64,000 bases of DNA from Panopea generosa (lineage: Eukaryota > Mollusca > Bivalvia > Adapedonta > Hiatellidae), in assembly GCA_029582155.1 (NCBI GenBank), contig CM055894.1, positions 31,463,707-31,527,706 on the forward strand, given 5' to 3'. The notes under the pieces are model-generated. The model made no database searches. It was given only the letters and a program-made list of their open reading frames with translations, and was not told the origin of the DNA. The stretch's first letter is position 1, and each line of letters begins with the position of its first letter. Below, piece after piece: positions 15,401 through 30,400 of this stretch. Made by a program: the position numbers and the translations under genes.

Positions 15401-18400
15401 CAGTATCGTCATCTGGAAGTTCTTCATCATCTTCCAGTTCGAAAAGTGTCCCATCAAGTTCCTCAACATCTGGAAGCTCTTCATCGACATCTAGTTCGAC
15501 AAATGTCCCGTCGAGTTCCTCAACATCTGGAAGCTCTTCATCGACATCTAGTTCAACAAGTGTCCCATCGAGTTCCTCAACATCTGGAAGCTCTTCATCG
15601 ACATCTAGTTCGACAAGTGTTCCATCAAGTTCTTCAACGTCTGGAAGTTCGCCATCGACATCTAGTTCGGGTAGTGTTCCATCTAGTTCCTCGACACCAT
15701 CCACATCTGTTTCGTCATCTGGAAGTTCTTCATCATCTTCCAGTTCGACAAGTGTCCCATCAAGTTCCTCAACATCTGGAAGCTCTTCATCGACCTCCAG
15801 TTCGACAAGTGTCCCATCGAGTTCCTCAACATCTGGAAGCTCTTCATCAACATCTAGCTCGACAAGTGTTCCATCAAGTTCGTCAACATCTGGAAGCTCT
15901 TCATCGACCTCTAGTTCGACAAGTGTTCCATCTAGTTCTTCAACATCTGGAAGTTCGTCATCGACATCGAGTTCGGGTAGTGTGCCATCTAGTTCATCGA
16001 CACCCTCGACATCTGTATCGTCATCTGGAAGTTCTTCATCATCTTCCAGTTCGACAAGTGTCCCATCAAGTTCCTCAACATCTGGAAGCTCTTCATCGAC
16101 ATCTAGTTCGACAAATGTCCCGTCGAGTTCCTCAACATCTGGAAGCTCTTCATCGACATCTAGTTCAACAAGTGTCCCATCGAGTTCCTCAACATCTGGA
16201 AGCTCTTCATCGACATCTAGTTCGACAAGTGTTCCATCAAGTTCTTCAACGTCTGGAAGTTTGCCATCGACATCTAGTTCGGGTAGTGTTCCATCTAGTT
16301 CCTCGACACCCTCCACATCTGTTTCGTCATCTGGAAGTTCTTCATCATCTTCCAGTTCGACAAGTGTCCCATCAAGTTCCTTAACATCTGGAAGCTCTTC
16401 ATCGACATCCAGTTCGACAAGTGTCCCACCGAGTTCCTCAACATCTGGAAGCTCTTCATCAACATCTAGCTCGACAAGTGTTCCATCAAGTTCGTCAACT
16501 TCTGGAAGCTCTTCATCGACCTCTAGTTCGACAAGTGTTCCATCTAGTTCTTCAACATCTGGAAGTTCGTCATCGACATCGAGTTCGGGTAGTGTTCCAT
16601 CTAGTTCATCGACACCCTCGACATCTGTATCGTCATCTGGAAGTTCTTCATCATCTTCCAGTTCGACAAGTGTCCCATCAAGTTCCTCAACATCTGGAAG
16701 CTCTTCATCGACATCTAGTTCGACAAATGTCCCGTCGAGTTCCTCAACATCTGGAAGCTCTTCATCGACATCTAGTTCGACAAGTGTCCCATCCAGTTCC
16801 TCAACATCTGGAGGCTCTTCATCGACATCTAGTTCGACAAGTGTTCCATCAAGTTCTTCAACGTCTGGAAGTTCGTCATCGACATCTAGTTCGGGTAGTG
16901 TCCCATCTAGTTCCTCGACACCCTCGACATCTGTATCATCATCTGGAAGTACTTCAACATCTTCCAGTTCGAAAAGTGTCCCATCGAGTTCCTCAACCTC
17001 TGGGACCTCTTCATCGACATCCAGTTCGACAAGTGTCCCATCAAGTTCCTCAAACTCTGGAAGCTCTTCTTCGACATCTAGTTCGACAAGTGTTCCATCG
17101 ATTTCCTCAACATCTGGAAGCTCTTCATCGACATCTAGTTCGACAAGTGTTCCATCAAGTTCTTCAACGTCTGTAAGTTCGCCATCGACATCTAGTTCGG
17201 GAAGTGTTCCATCTAGTTCTTCGACACCCTCCACCTCTGTTTCGTCATCTGGAAGTTCTTCATCATCTTCCAGTTCGACAAGTGTCCCATCAAGTTCCTC
17301 AACATCTGGAAGCTCTTCATCGACATCTAGTTCAACAAGTGTTCCATCAAGTTCTTCTACATCTGGAAGCTCGTCATCGACATCTAGTTCGACAAGTGTT
17401 CCATCAAGTTCTTCAACATCTGTAAGCTCTTCATCGACATCTAGTTCGGGTAGTGTTCCATCGAGTTCCTCGACACCCTCGACATCTGTATCGTCATCTG
17501 GAAGCTCTTCATCATCTTCCAGTTCGACAAGTGTCCCATCCAGTTCTTCAACATCTGGAAGCTCTTCATCGACATCTAAATCGACAAGTGTCCCATCGAG
17601 TTCCTCAACATCTGGAAGCTCTCCATCAACATCTAGTTCAACAAGTGTTCCACCAAGTTCTTCAACCTCTGGAAGTTCGTCATCGACATCTAGTTCGGGT
17701 AGTGTTCCGTCTAGTTCGTCGACACCCTCGACATCTGTATCGTCATCTGGAAGTTCTTCAACATCTTCCAGTTTGACAAGTGTCCCATCGAGTTCGTCAA
17801 CATCTGGAAGCTCTTCATCGACCTTTAGTTCGACAAGTGTTCCATCGAGTTCCTCAATCTCTGGAAGCTCTTCTTCGACATCTAGTACGACAAGTGTTCC
17901 ATCTAGTTCTTCAACCTCTGGAAGCTCGTCATCGATATCCAGTTCGGGTAGTGTGCCATCTAGTTCATCGACACCCTCGACATCTGTATCGACATCTGGA
18001 AGTTCTTCAACATCTTCCATTTCGACAAGTGTCCCATCGAGTTCCTCAACCTCTGGAAGCTCTTCATCGACATTTAGTTCGACAAGTGTCCCATCGAGTT
18101 ACTCAAACTCTGGAAGCTCTTCTTCGACATCTAGTTCGACAAGTGTTCCATCTAGTTCTTCAACCTCTGGAAGCTCGTCATCGACATCGAGTTCGGGTAG
18201 TGTGCCATCTAGTTCATCGACACCCTCGACATCAGTATCGTCATCTGGAAGTTCTTCATCATCTTCCAGTTCGACAAGTGTCCCATCAAGTTCCTCAACA
18301 TCTGGAAGCTCTTCATCAACATCTAGTTCGACAAATGTCCCGTCGAGTTCCTCAACATCTGGAAGCTCTTCATCGACCTCTAGTTCAACAAGTGTCCCAT

Positions 18401-21400
18401 CGAGTTCCTCAACATCTGGAAGCTCTTCATCGACATCTAGTTCGACAAGTGTTCCATCAAGTTCTTCAACCTCTGTAAGTTCGCCATCGACATCAAGTTC
18501 GGGTAGTGTTCCATCTAGTTCCTCGTCACCCTCCACCTCTGTTTCGTCTTCTGGAAGTTCTTCATCATCTTCCAGTTCGACAAGTGTCCCATCAAGTTCC
18601 TCAACATCTGGAAGCTCTTCATCGACATCTAGTTCGACAAGTGTTCCATCAAGTTCTTCAACGTCTGGAAGTTCGACATCGACATCTAGTTCGGGTAGTG
18701 TTCCATCTAGTTCCTCGACACCCTCCACATCTGTTTCGTCATCTGGAAGTTCTTCATCAGCTTCCAGTTCGACAAGTGTCCCATCAAGTTCCTCAACATC
18801 TGGAAGCTTTTCATCGACATCCAGTTCGACAAGTGTCCCATCGAGTTCCTCAACATCCGGAAGCTCTTCATCAACATCTAGCTCGAGAAGTGTTCCATCA
18901 AGTTCGTCAACTTCTGGAAGCTCTTCATCGACCTCTAGTTCGACAAGTGTTCCATCTAGTTCTTCAACATCTGGAAGTTCGTCATCGACATCGAGTTCGG
19001 GTAGTGTTCCATCTAGTTCATCGACACCCTCGACATCTGTATCGTCATCTGGAAGTTCTTCATCATCTTCCAGTTCGACAAGTGTCCCATCAAGTTCCTC
19101 AACATCTGGAAGCTCTTCATCGACATCTAGTTCGACAAATGTCCCGTCGAGTTCCTCAACATCTGGAAGCTCTTCATCGACATCTAGTTCGACAAGTGTC
19201 CCATCCAGTTCCTCAACATCTGGAAGCTCTTCATCGACATCTAGTTCGACAAGTGTTCCATCAAGTTCTTCAACGTCTGGAAGTTCGTCATCGACATCTA
19301 GTTCGGGTAGTGTCCCATCTAGTTCCTCGACACCCTCGACATCTGTATCATCACCTGGAAGTACTTCAACATCTTCCAGTTCGAAAAGTGTCCCATCGAG
19401 TTCCTCAACCTCTGGGACCTCTTCATCGACATCCAGTTCGACAAGTGTCCCATCCAGTTCCTCAACATCTGGAAGCTCTTCATCGACATCTAGTTTGACA
19501 AGTGTTCCATCAAGTTCTTCAACGTCTGGAAGCTCGCCATCGATATCTAGTTCGGGTAGTGTTCCATCTAGTTCCTCGACACCCTCGACATCTGTATCGA
19601 CATCTGGAAGTTCTTCAACATCTTCCATTTCGACAAGTGTCCCATCGAGTTCCTCAACCTCTGGAAGCTCTTCATCGACATTTAGTTCGACAAGTGTCCC
19701 ATCGAGTTACTCAAATTCTGGAAGCTCTTCTTCGACATCTAGTTCGACAAGTGTTCCATCTAGTTCTTCAACCTCTGGAAGCTCGTCATCGACATCGAGT
19801 TCGGGTAGTGTGCCATTTAGTTCATCGACACCCTCGACATCAGTATCGTCATCTGGAAGTTCTTCATCATCTTCCAGTTCGAAAAGTGTCCCATCAAGTT
19901 CCTCAACATCTGGAAGCTCTTCATCGACATCTAGTTCGACAAATGTCCCGTCGAGTTCCTCAACATCTGGAAGCTCTTCATCGACATCTAGTTCAACAAG
20001 TGTCCCATCGAGTTCCTCAACATCTGGAAGCTCTTCATCGACATCTAGTTCGACAAGTGTTCCATCAAGTTCTTCAACGTCTGGAAGTTCGCCATCGACA
20101 TCTAGTTCGGGTAGTGTTCCATCTAGTTCCTCGACACCATCCACATCTGTTTCGTCATCTGGAAGTTCTTCATCATCTTCCAGTTCGACAAGTGTCCCAT
20201 CAAGTTCCTCAACATCTGGAAGCTCTTCATCGACCTCCAGTTCGACAAGTGTCCCATCGAGTTCCTCAACATCTGGAAGCTCTTCATCAACATCTAGCTC
20301 GACAAGTGTTCCATCAAGTTCGTCAACATCTGGAAGCTCTTCATCGACCTCTAGTTCGACAAGTGTTCCATCTAGTTCTTCAACATCTGGAAGTTCGTCA
20401 TCGACATCGAGTTCGGGTAGTGTGCCATCTAGTTCATCGACACCCTCGACATCTGTATCGTCATCTGGAAGTTCTTCATCATCTTCCAGTTCGACAAGTG
20501 TCCCATCAAGTTCCTCAACATCTGGAAGCTCTTCATCGACATCTAGTTCGACAAATGTCCCGTCGAGTTCCTCAACATCTGGAAGCTCTTCATCGACATC
20601 TAGTTCAACAAGTGTCCCATCGAGTTCCTCAACATCTGGAAGCTCTTCATCGACATCTAGTTCGACAAGTGTTCCATCAAGTTCTTCAACGTCTGGAAGT
20701 TTGCCATCGACATCTAGTTCGGGTAGTGTTCCATCTAGTTCCTCGACACCCTCCACATCTGTTTCGTCATCTGGAAGTTCTTCATCATCTTCCAGTTCGA
20801 CAAGTGTCCCATCAAGTTCCTTAACATCTGGAAGCTCTTCATCGACATCCAGTTCGACAAGTGTCCCACCGAGTTCCTCAACATCTGGAAGCTCTTCATC
20901 AACATCTAGCTCGACAAGTGTTCCATCAAGTTCGTCAACTTCTGGAAGCTCTTCATCGACCTCTAGTTCGACAAGTGTTCCATCTAGTTCTTCAACATCT
21001 GGAAGTTCGTCATCGACATCGAGTTCGGGTAGTGTTCCATCTAGTTCATCGACACCCTCGACATCTGTATCGTCATCTGGAAGTTCTTCATCATCTTCCA
21101 GTTCGACAAGTGTCCCATCAAGTTCCTCAACATCTGGAAGCTCTTCATCGACATCTAGTTCGACAAATGTCCCGTCGAGTTCCTCAACATCTGGAAGCTC
21201 TTCATCGACATCTAGTTCGACAAGTGTCCCATCCAGTTCCTCAACATCTGGAGGCTCTTCATCGACATCTAGTTCGACAAGTGTTCCATCAAGTTCTTCA
21301 ACGTCTGGAAGTTCGTCATCGACATCTAGTTCGGGTAGTGTCCCATCTAGTTCCTCGACACCCTCGACATCTGTATCATCATCTGGAAGTACTTCAACAT

Positions 21401-24400
21401 CTTCCAGTTCGAAAAGTGTCCCATCGAGTTCCTCAACCTCTGGGACCTCTTCATCGACATCCAGTTCGACAAGTGTCCCATCAAGTTCCTCAAACTCTGG
21501 AAGCTCTTCTTCGACATCTAGTTCGACAAGTGTTCCATCGATTTCCTCAACATCTGGAAGCTCTTCATCGACATCTAGTTCGACAAGTGTTCCATCAAGT
21601 TCTTCAACGTCTGTAAGTTCGCCATCGACATCTAGTTCGGGAAGTGTTCCATCTAGTTCTTCGACACCCTCCACCTCTGTTTCGTCATCTGGAAGTTCTT
21701 CATCATCTTCCAGTTCGACAAGTGTCCCATCAAGTTCCTCAACATCTGGAAGCTCTTCATCGACATCTAGTTCAACAAGTGTTCCATCAAGTTCTTCTAC
21801 ATCTGGAAGCTCGTCATCGACATCTAGTTCGACAAGTGTTCCATCAAGTTCTTCAACATCTGTAAGCTCTTCATCGACATCTAGTTCGGGTAGTGTTCCA
21901 TCGAGTTCCTCGACACCCTCGACATCTGTATCGTCATCTGGAAGCTCTTCATCATCTTCCAGTTCGACAAGTGTCCCATCCAGTTCTTCAACATCTGGAA
22001 GCTCTTCATCGACATCTAAATCGACAAGTGTCCCATCGAGTTCCTCAACATCTGGAAGCTCTCCATCAACATCTAGTTCAACAAGTGTTCCACCAAGTTC
22101 TTCAACCTCTGGAAGTTCGTCATCGACATCTAGTTCGGGTAGTGTTCCGTCTAGTTCGTCGACACCCTCGACATCTGTATCGTCATCTGGAAGTTCTTCA
22201 ACATCTTCCAGTTTGACAAGTGTCCCATCGAGTTCGTCAACATCTGGAAGCTCTTCATCGACCTTTAGTTCGACAAGTGTTCCATCGAGTTCCTCAATCT
22301 CTGGAAGCTCTTCTTCGACATCTAGTACGACAAGTGTTCCATCTAGTTCTTCAACCTCTGGAAGCTCGTCATCGATATCCAGTTCGGGTAGTGTGCCATC
22401 TAGTTCATCGACACCCTCGACATCTGTATCGACATCTGGAAGTTCTTCAACATCTTCCATTTCGACAAGTGTCCCATCGAGTTCCTCAACCTCTGGAAGC
22501 TCTTCATCGACATTTAGTTCGACAAGTGTCCCATCGAGTTACTCAAACTCTGGAAGCTCTTCTTCGACATCTAGTTCGACAAGTGTTCCATCTAGTTCTT
22601 CAACCTCTGGAAGCTCGTCATCGACATCGAGTTCGGGTAGTGTGCCATCTAGTTCATCGACACCCTCGACATCAGTATCGTCATCTGGAAGTTCTTCATC
22701 ATCTTCCAGTTCGACAAGTGTCCCATCAAGTTCCTCAACATCTGGAAGCTCTTCATCAACATCTAGTTCGACAAATGTCCCGTCGAGTTCCTCAACATCT
22801 GGAAGCTCTTCATCGACCTCTAGTTCAACAAGTGTCCCATCGAGTTCCTCAACATCTGGAAGCTCTTCATCGACATCTAGTTCGACAAGTGTTCCATCAA
22901 GTTCTTCAACCTCTGTAAGTTCGCCATCGACATCAAGTTCGGGTAGTGTTCCATCTAGTTCCTCGTCACCCTCCACCTCTGTTTCGTCTTCTGGAAGTTC
23001 TTCATCATCTTCCAGTTCGACAAGTGTCCCATCAAGTTCCTCAACATCTGGAAGCTCTTCATCGCCATCTAGTTCGACAAGTGTCCCATCAAGTTCCTCA
23101 ACATCTGGAAGCTCTTCATCGACATCTAGTTCGACAAGTGTCCCTTCGAGTTCCTCAACATCTGGAAGCTCTTCATCAACATCTAGCTCGACAAGTGTTC
23201 CATCAAGTTCGTCAACATCTGGAAGCTCTTCATCGACCTCTAGTTCGACAAGTGTTCCATCTAGTTCTTCAACATCTGGAAGTTCGCCATCGACATCTAG
23301 TTCGGTTAGTGTTCCATCTAGTTCCTCGACACCCTCCACATCTGTTTCGTCATCTGGAAGTTCTTCATCATCTTCCAGTTCTACAAGTGTCCCATCAAGT
23401 TCCTCAACATCTGGAAGCTCTTCATCGACCTCCAGTTCGACAAGTGTCCCATCGAGTTCCTCAACATCTGGAAGCTCTTCATCAACATCTAGCTCGACAA
23501 GTGTTCCATCAAGTTCGTCAACATCTGGAAGCTCTTCATCGACCTCTAGTTCGACAAGTGTTCCATCTAGTTCTTCAACATCTGGAAGTTCGTCATCGAC
23601 ATCGAGTTCGGGTAGTGTGCCATCTAGTTCATCGACACCCTCGACATCTGTATCGTCATCTGGAAGTTCTTCATCATCTTCCAGTTCGACAAGTGTTCCA
23701 TCAAGTTCTTCAACGTCTGGAAGTTCGCCATCGACATCTAGATCGGGTAGTGTTCCATCTAGTTCCTCGACACCATCCACATCTGTTTCGTCATCTGGAA
23801 GTTCTTCATCATCTTCCAGTTCGACAAGTGTCCCATCAAGTTCCTCAACATCTGGAAGCTCTTCATCGACCTCCAGTTCGACAAGTGTCCCATCGAGTTC
23901 CTCAACATCTGGAAGCTCTTCATCAACATCTAGCTCGACAAGTGTTCCATCAAGTTCGTCAACATCTGGAAGTTCGTCATCGACATCGAGTTCGGGTAGT
24001 GTGCCATCTAGTTCATCGACACCCTCGACATCTGTATCGTCATCTGGAAGTTCTTCATCATCTTCCAGTTCGACAAGTGTCCCATCAAGTTCCTCAACAT
24101 CTGGAAGCTCTTCATCGACATCTAGTTCGACAAATGTCCCGTCGAGTTCCTCAACATCTGGAAGCTCTTCATCGACATCTAGTTCAACAAGTGTCCCATC
24201 GAGTTCCTCAACATCTGGAAGCTCTTCATCGACATCTAGTTCGACAAGTGTTCCATCAAGTTCTTCAACGTCTGGAAGTTTGCCATCGACATCTAGTTCG
24301 GGTAGTGTTCCATCTAGTTCCTCGACACCCTCCACATCTGTTTCGTCATCTGGAAGTTCTTCATCATCTTCCAGTTCGACAAGTGTCCCATCAAGTTCCT

Positions 24401-27400
24401 CAACATCTGGAAGCTCTTCATCGACATCTAGTTCGACAAGTGTCCCATCGAGTTCCTCAACATCTGGAAGCTCTTCATCAACATCTAGCTCGACAAGTGT
24501 TCCATCAAGTTCGTCAACTTCTGGAAGCTCTTCATCGACCTCTAGTTCGACAAGTGTTCCATCTAGTTCTTCAACATCTGGAAGTTCGTCATCGACATCG
24601 AGTTCGGGTAGTGTTCCATCTAGTTCATCGACACCCTCGACATCTGTATCGTCATCTGGAAGTTCTTCATCATCTTCCAGTTCGACAAGTGTCCCATCAA
24701 GTTCCTCAACATCTGGAAGCTCTTCATCGACATCTAGTTCGACAAATGTCCCGTCGAGTTCCTCAACATCTGGAAGCTCTTCATCGACATCTAGTTCGAC
24801 AAGTGTCCCATCCAGTTCCTCAACATCTGGAGGCTCTTCATCGACATCTAGTTCGACAAGTGTTCCATCAAGTTCTTCAACGTCTGGAAGTTCGTCATCG
24901 ACATCTAGTTCGGGTAGTGTCCCATCTAGTTCCTCGACACCCTCGACATCTGTATCATCATCTGAAAGTACTTCAACATCTTCCAGTTCGAAAAGTGTCC
25001 CATCGAGATCCTCAACCTCTGGGACCTCTTCATCGACATCCAGTTCGACAAGTGTCCCATCAAGTTCCTCAAACTCTGGAAGCTCTTCTTCGACATCTAG
25101 TTCGACAAGTGTTCCATCGATTTCCTCAACATCTGGAAGCTCTTCATCGACATCTAGTTCGACAAGTGTTCCATCAAGTTCTTCAACGTCTGTAAGTTCG
25201 CCATCGACATCTAGTTCGGGTAGTGTTCCATCTAGTTCCTCGACACCCTCCACCTCTGTTTCGTCATCTGGAAGTTCTTCATCATCTTCCAGTTCGACAA
25301 GTGTCCCATCAAGTTCCTCAACATCTGGAAGCTCTTTATCGACATCTAGTTCAACAAGTGTTCCATCAAGTTCTTCTACATCTGGAAGCTCGTCATCGAC
25401 ATCTAGTTTGACAAGTGTTCCATCAAGTTCTTCAACATATGTAAGCTCTTCATCGACATCTAGTTCGGGTAGTGTTCCATCGAGTTCCTCGACACCCTCG
25501 ACATCTGTATCGTCATCTGGAAGCTCTTCATCATCTTCTAGTTCGACAAGTGTCCCATCCAGTTCTTCAACATCTGGAAGCTCTTCATCGACATCTAAAT
25601 CGACAAGTGTCCCATCGAGTTCCTCAACATCTGGAAGCTCTCCATCAACATCTAGTTCAACAAGTGTTCCACCAAGTTCTTCAACCTCTGGAAGTTCGTC
25701 ATCGACATCTAGTTCGGGTAGTGTTCCGTCTAGTTCGTCGACACCCTCGACATCTGTATCGTCATCTGGAAGTTCTTCAACATCTTCCAGTTTGACAAGT
25801 GTCCCATCGAGTTCGTCAACATCTGGAAGCTCTTCATCGACCTTTAGTTCGACAAGTGTTCCATCGAGTTCCTCAATCTCTGGAAGCTCTTCTTCGACAT
25901 CTAGTACGACAAGTGTTCCATCTAGTTCTTCAACCTCTGGAAGCTCGTCATCGACATCCAGTTCGGGTAGTGTGCCATCTAGTTCATCGACACCCTCGAC
26001 ATCTGTATCGTCATCTGGAAGTTCTTCATCATCTTCCAGTTCGACAAGTGTCACATCAAGTTCCTCAACATCTGGAAGCTCTTCATCAACATCTAGTTCG
26101 ACAAATGTCCCGTCGAGTTCCTCAACATCTGGAAGCTCTTCATCGACATCTAGTTCGACAAGTGTCCCATCCAGTTCCTCAACATCTGGAAGCTCTTCAT
26201 CGACATCTAGTTCGACAAGTGTTCCATCAAGTTCTTCAACGTCTGGAAGCTCGCCATCGATATCTAGTTCGGGTAGTGTTCCATCTAGTTCCTCGACACC
26301 CTCGACATCTGTATCGACATCTGGAAGTTCTTCAACATCTTCCATTTCGACAAGTGTCCCATCGAGTTCCTCAACCTCTGGAAGCTCTTCATCGACATTT
26401 AGTTCGACAAGTGTCCCATCGAGTTACTCAAACTCTGGAAGCTCTTCTTCGACATCTAGTTCGACAAGTGTTCCATCTAGTTCTTCAACCTCTGGAAGCT
26501 CGTCATCGACATCGAGTTCGGGTAGTGTGCCATCTAGTTCATCGACACCCTCGACATCAGTATCGTCATCTGGAAGTTCTTTATCATCTTCCAGTTCGAC
26601 AAGTGTCCCATCAAGTTCCTCAACATCTGGAAGCTCTTCATCAACATCTAGTTCGACAAATGTCCCGTCGAGTTCCTCAACATCTGGAAGCTCTTCATCG
26701 ACATCTAGTTCAACAAGTGTCCCATCGAGTTCCTCAACATCTGGAAGCTCTTCATCGACATCTAGTTCGACAAGTGTTCCATCAAGTTCTTCAACCTCTG
26801 TAAGTTCGCCATCGACATCAAGTTCGGGTAGTGTTCCATCTAGTTCCTCGTCACCCTCCACCTCTGTTTCGTCATCTGGAAGTTCTTCATCATCTTCCAG
26901 TTCGACAAGTGTCCCATCAAGTTCCTCAACATCTGGAAGCTCTTCATCGCCATCTAGTTCGACAAGTGTCCCATCAAGTTCCTCAACATCTGGAAGCTCT
27001 TCATCGACATCTAGTTCGACAAGTGTCCCTTCGAGTTCCTCAACATCTGGAAGCTCTTCATCAACATCTAGCTCGACAAGTGTTCCATCAAGTTCGTCAA
27101 CATCTGGAAGCTCTTCATCAACCTCTACTTCGACAAGTGTTCCATCTAGTTCTTCAACATCTGGAAGTTCGCCATCGACATCTAGTTCGGTTAGTGTTCC
27201 ATCTAGTTCCTCGACACCCTCCACATCTGTTTCGTCATCTGGAAGTTCTTCATCATCTTCCAGTTCGACAAGTGTCCCATCGAGTTCCTCAACATCTGGA
27301 AGCTCTTCATCGACATCTAGTTCGACAAATGTCCCGTCGAGTTCCTCAACATCTGGAAGCTCTTCATCGACATCTAGTTCGACAAGTGTCCAATCCAGTT

Positions 27401-30400
27401 CCTCAACATCTGGAAGCTCTTCATCGACATCTAGTTCGACAAGTGTTCCATCAAGTTCTTCAACGTCTGGAAGCTCGCCATCGATATCTAGTTCGGGTAG
27501 TGTTCCATCTAGTTCCTCGACACCCTCGACATCTGTATCGACATCTGGAAGTTCTTCAACATCTTCCATTTCGACAAGTGTCCCATCGAGTTCCTCAACC
27601 TCTGGAAGCTTTTCATCGACATTTAGTTCGACAAGTGTCCCATCAAGTTACTCAAACTCTGGAAGCTCTTCTTCGACATCTAGTTCGACAAGTGTTCCAT
27701 CTAGTTCTTCAACCTCTGGAAGCTCGTCATCGACATCGAGTTCGGGTAGTGTGCCATCTAGTTCATCGACACCCTCGACATCTGTATCGTCATCTGGAAG
27801 TTCTTCATCATCTTCCAGTTCGAAAAGTGTCCCATCAAGTTCCTCAACATCTGGAAGCTCTTCATCGACATCTAGTTCGACAAATGTCCCGTCGAGTTCC
27901 TCAACATCTGGAAGCTCTTCATCGACATCTAGTTCAACAAGTGTCCCATCGAGTTCCTCAACATCTGGAAGCTCTTCATCGACATCTAGTTCGACAAGTG
28001 TTCCATCAAGTTCTTCAACGTCTGGAAGTTCGCCATCGACATCTAGTTCGGTTAGTGTTCCATCTAGTTCCTCGACACCCTCCACATCTGTTTTGTCATC
28101 TGGAAGTTCTTCATCATCTTCCAGTTCGACAAGTGTCCCATCAAGTTCCTCAACATCTGGAAGCTCTTCATCGACCTCCAGTTCGACAAGTGTCCCATCG
28201 AGTTCCTCAACATCTGGAAGCTCTTCATCAACATCTAGCTCGACAAGTGTTCCATCAAGTTCGTCAACATCTGGAAGCTCTTCATCAACCTCTAGTTCGA
28301 CAAGTGTTCCATCTAGTTCTTCAACATCTGGAAGTTCGTCATCGACATCGAGTTCGGGTAGTGTGCCATCTAGTTCATCGACATCTGGAAGCTCTTCATC
28401 GACATTTAGTTCGAAAAGTGTTCCATCAAGTTCTTCAACGTCTGGAAGTTCGTCATCGACATCTAGTTCGGGTAGTGTTCCATCTAGTTCCTCGACACCA
28501 TCGACATCTGTATCATCATCTGGAAGTTCTTCAACATCTTCCAGTTCGACAAGTGTCCCATCCAGTTCCTCTACCTCTGGAACCTCTTCATCGACCTCTA
28601 GTTCGACAAGTGTCCCATCGAGTTCTTCAAACTCTAGAAGCTCTTCTTCGACATCTAGTTCGACAAGTGTTCCATCGATTTCCTCAACATCTGGAAGCTC
28701 TTCATCGACATCTAGTTCGACAAGTGTTCCATCAAGTTTTTCAACGTCTGGAAGTTCGCCATCGACATCAAGTTCGGGTAGTGTTCCATCTAGTTCATCG
28801 ACACCCTCCACCTCTGTTTCGTCATCTGGAAGTTCTTCATCATCTTCCAGTTCGACAAGTGTCCCATCAAGTTCCTCAACATCTGGAAGCTCTTCATCGC
28901 CATCTAGTTCGACAAGTGTCCCATCAAGTTCCTCAACATCTGGAAGCTCTTCATCGACATCTAGTTCGACAAGTGTCCCATCGAGTTCCTCAACATCTGG
29001 AAGCTCTTCATCAACATCTAGCTCGACAAGTGTTCCATCAAGTTCGTCAACATCTGGAAGCTCTTCATCGACCTTTAGTTCGACAAGTGTTCCATCTAGT
29101 TCTTCAACATCTGGAAGTTCGTCATCGACATCGAGTTCGGGTAGTGTGCCATCTAGTTCATCGACACCCTCGACATCTGTATCGTCATCTGGAAGTTCTT
29201 CATCATCTTCCAGTTCGACAAGTGTCCCATCAAGTTCCTCAACATCTGGAAGCTCTTCATCGACATCTAGTTCGACAAATGTCCCGTCGAGTTCCTCAAC
29301 ATCTGGAAGCTCTTCATCGACATCTAGTTCGACAAGTGTCCCATCCAGTTCCTCAACATCTGGAAGCTCTTCATCGACATCTAGTTCGACAAGTGTTCCA
29401 TCAAGTTCTTCAATGTCTGGAAGTTCGTCATCGACATCTAGTTCGGGTATTGTTCCATCTAGTTCCTCGACACCCTCGACATCTGTATCATCATCTGGAA
29501 GTTCTTCAACATCTTCTAGTTCGACAAGTGTCCCATCGAGTTCCTCAACCTCTGGAATCTCTTCATCGACCTCCAGTTCGACAAGTGTCCCATCGAGTTC
29601 CTCAAACTCTGGAAGCTCTTCTTCGACATCTAGTTCGACAAATGTTCCATCGATTTCCTCAACATCTGGAAGCTCTTCATCGACATCTAGTTCGACAAGT
29701 GTTCCATCAAGTTCTTCAACGTCTGTAAGTTCGCTATCGACATTTAGTTCCGGTAGTGTTCCATCTAGTTCTTCGACACCCTCCACCTCTGTTTCGTCAT
29801 CTGGAAGTTATTCATCATCTTCAAGTTCGACAAGTGTCCCATCAAGTTCTTCAACGTCTGGAAGTTCGTCATCGACATCTAGTTCGGGTAGTGTTCCATC
29901 TAGTTCCTCGACACCCTCGTCATCTGTATCGTCATCTGCAAGTTCTTCAACATCTTCCAGTTCGACAAGTGTCCCATCGAGTTCCTCAACATCTGGAAGC
30001 TCTTCATCGACCTCTAGTTCGACAAGTGTTCCATCTAGTTCTTCAACATCTGGAAGTTCGTCATCGACATCGAGTTCGGGTAGTGTGCCATCTAGTTCAT
30101 CGACACCCTCGACATCTGTATCGTCATCTGGAAGTTCTTCATCATCTTCCAGTTCGACAAGTGTCCCATCAAGTTCCTCAACATCTGGAAGCTCTTCATC
30201 GACATCTAGTTCGACAAATGTCCCGTCGAGTTCCTCAACATCTGGAAGCTCTTCATCGACATCTAGTTCGACAAGTGTCCCATCCAGTTCCTCAACATCT
30301 GGAAGCTCTTCATCGACATCTAGTTCGACAAGTGTTCCATCAAGTTCTTCAATGTCTGGAAGTTCGTCATCGACATCTAGTTCGGGTATTGTTCCATCTA

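Noticed and set aside
22539-26345. Long minus-strand acidic open frame (1,268 codons) and similar ones across the array
   Set aside because: They are the reverse complement of the Ser-rich repeat, stay open only because of its period, and stop at array variants; no splice or start context supports them.
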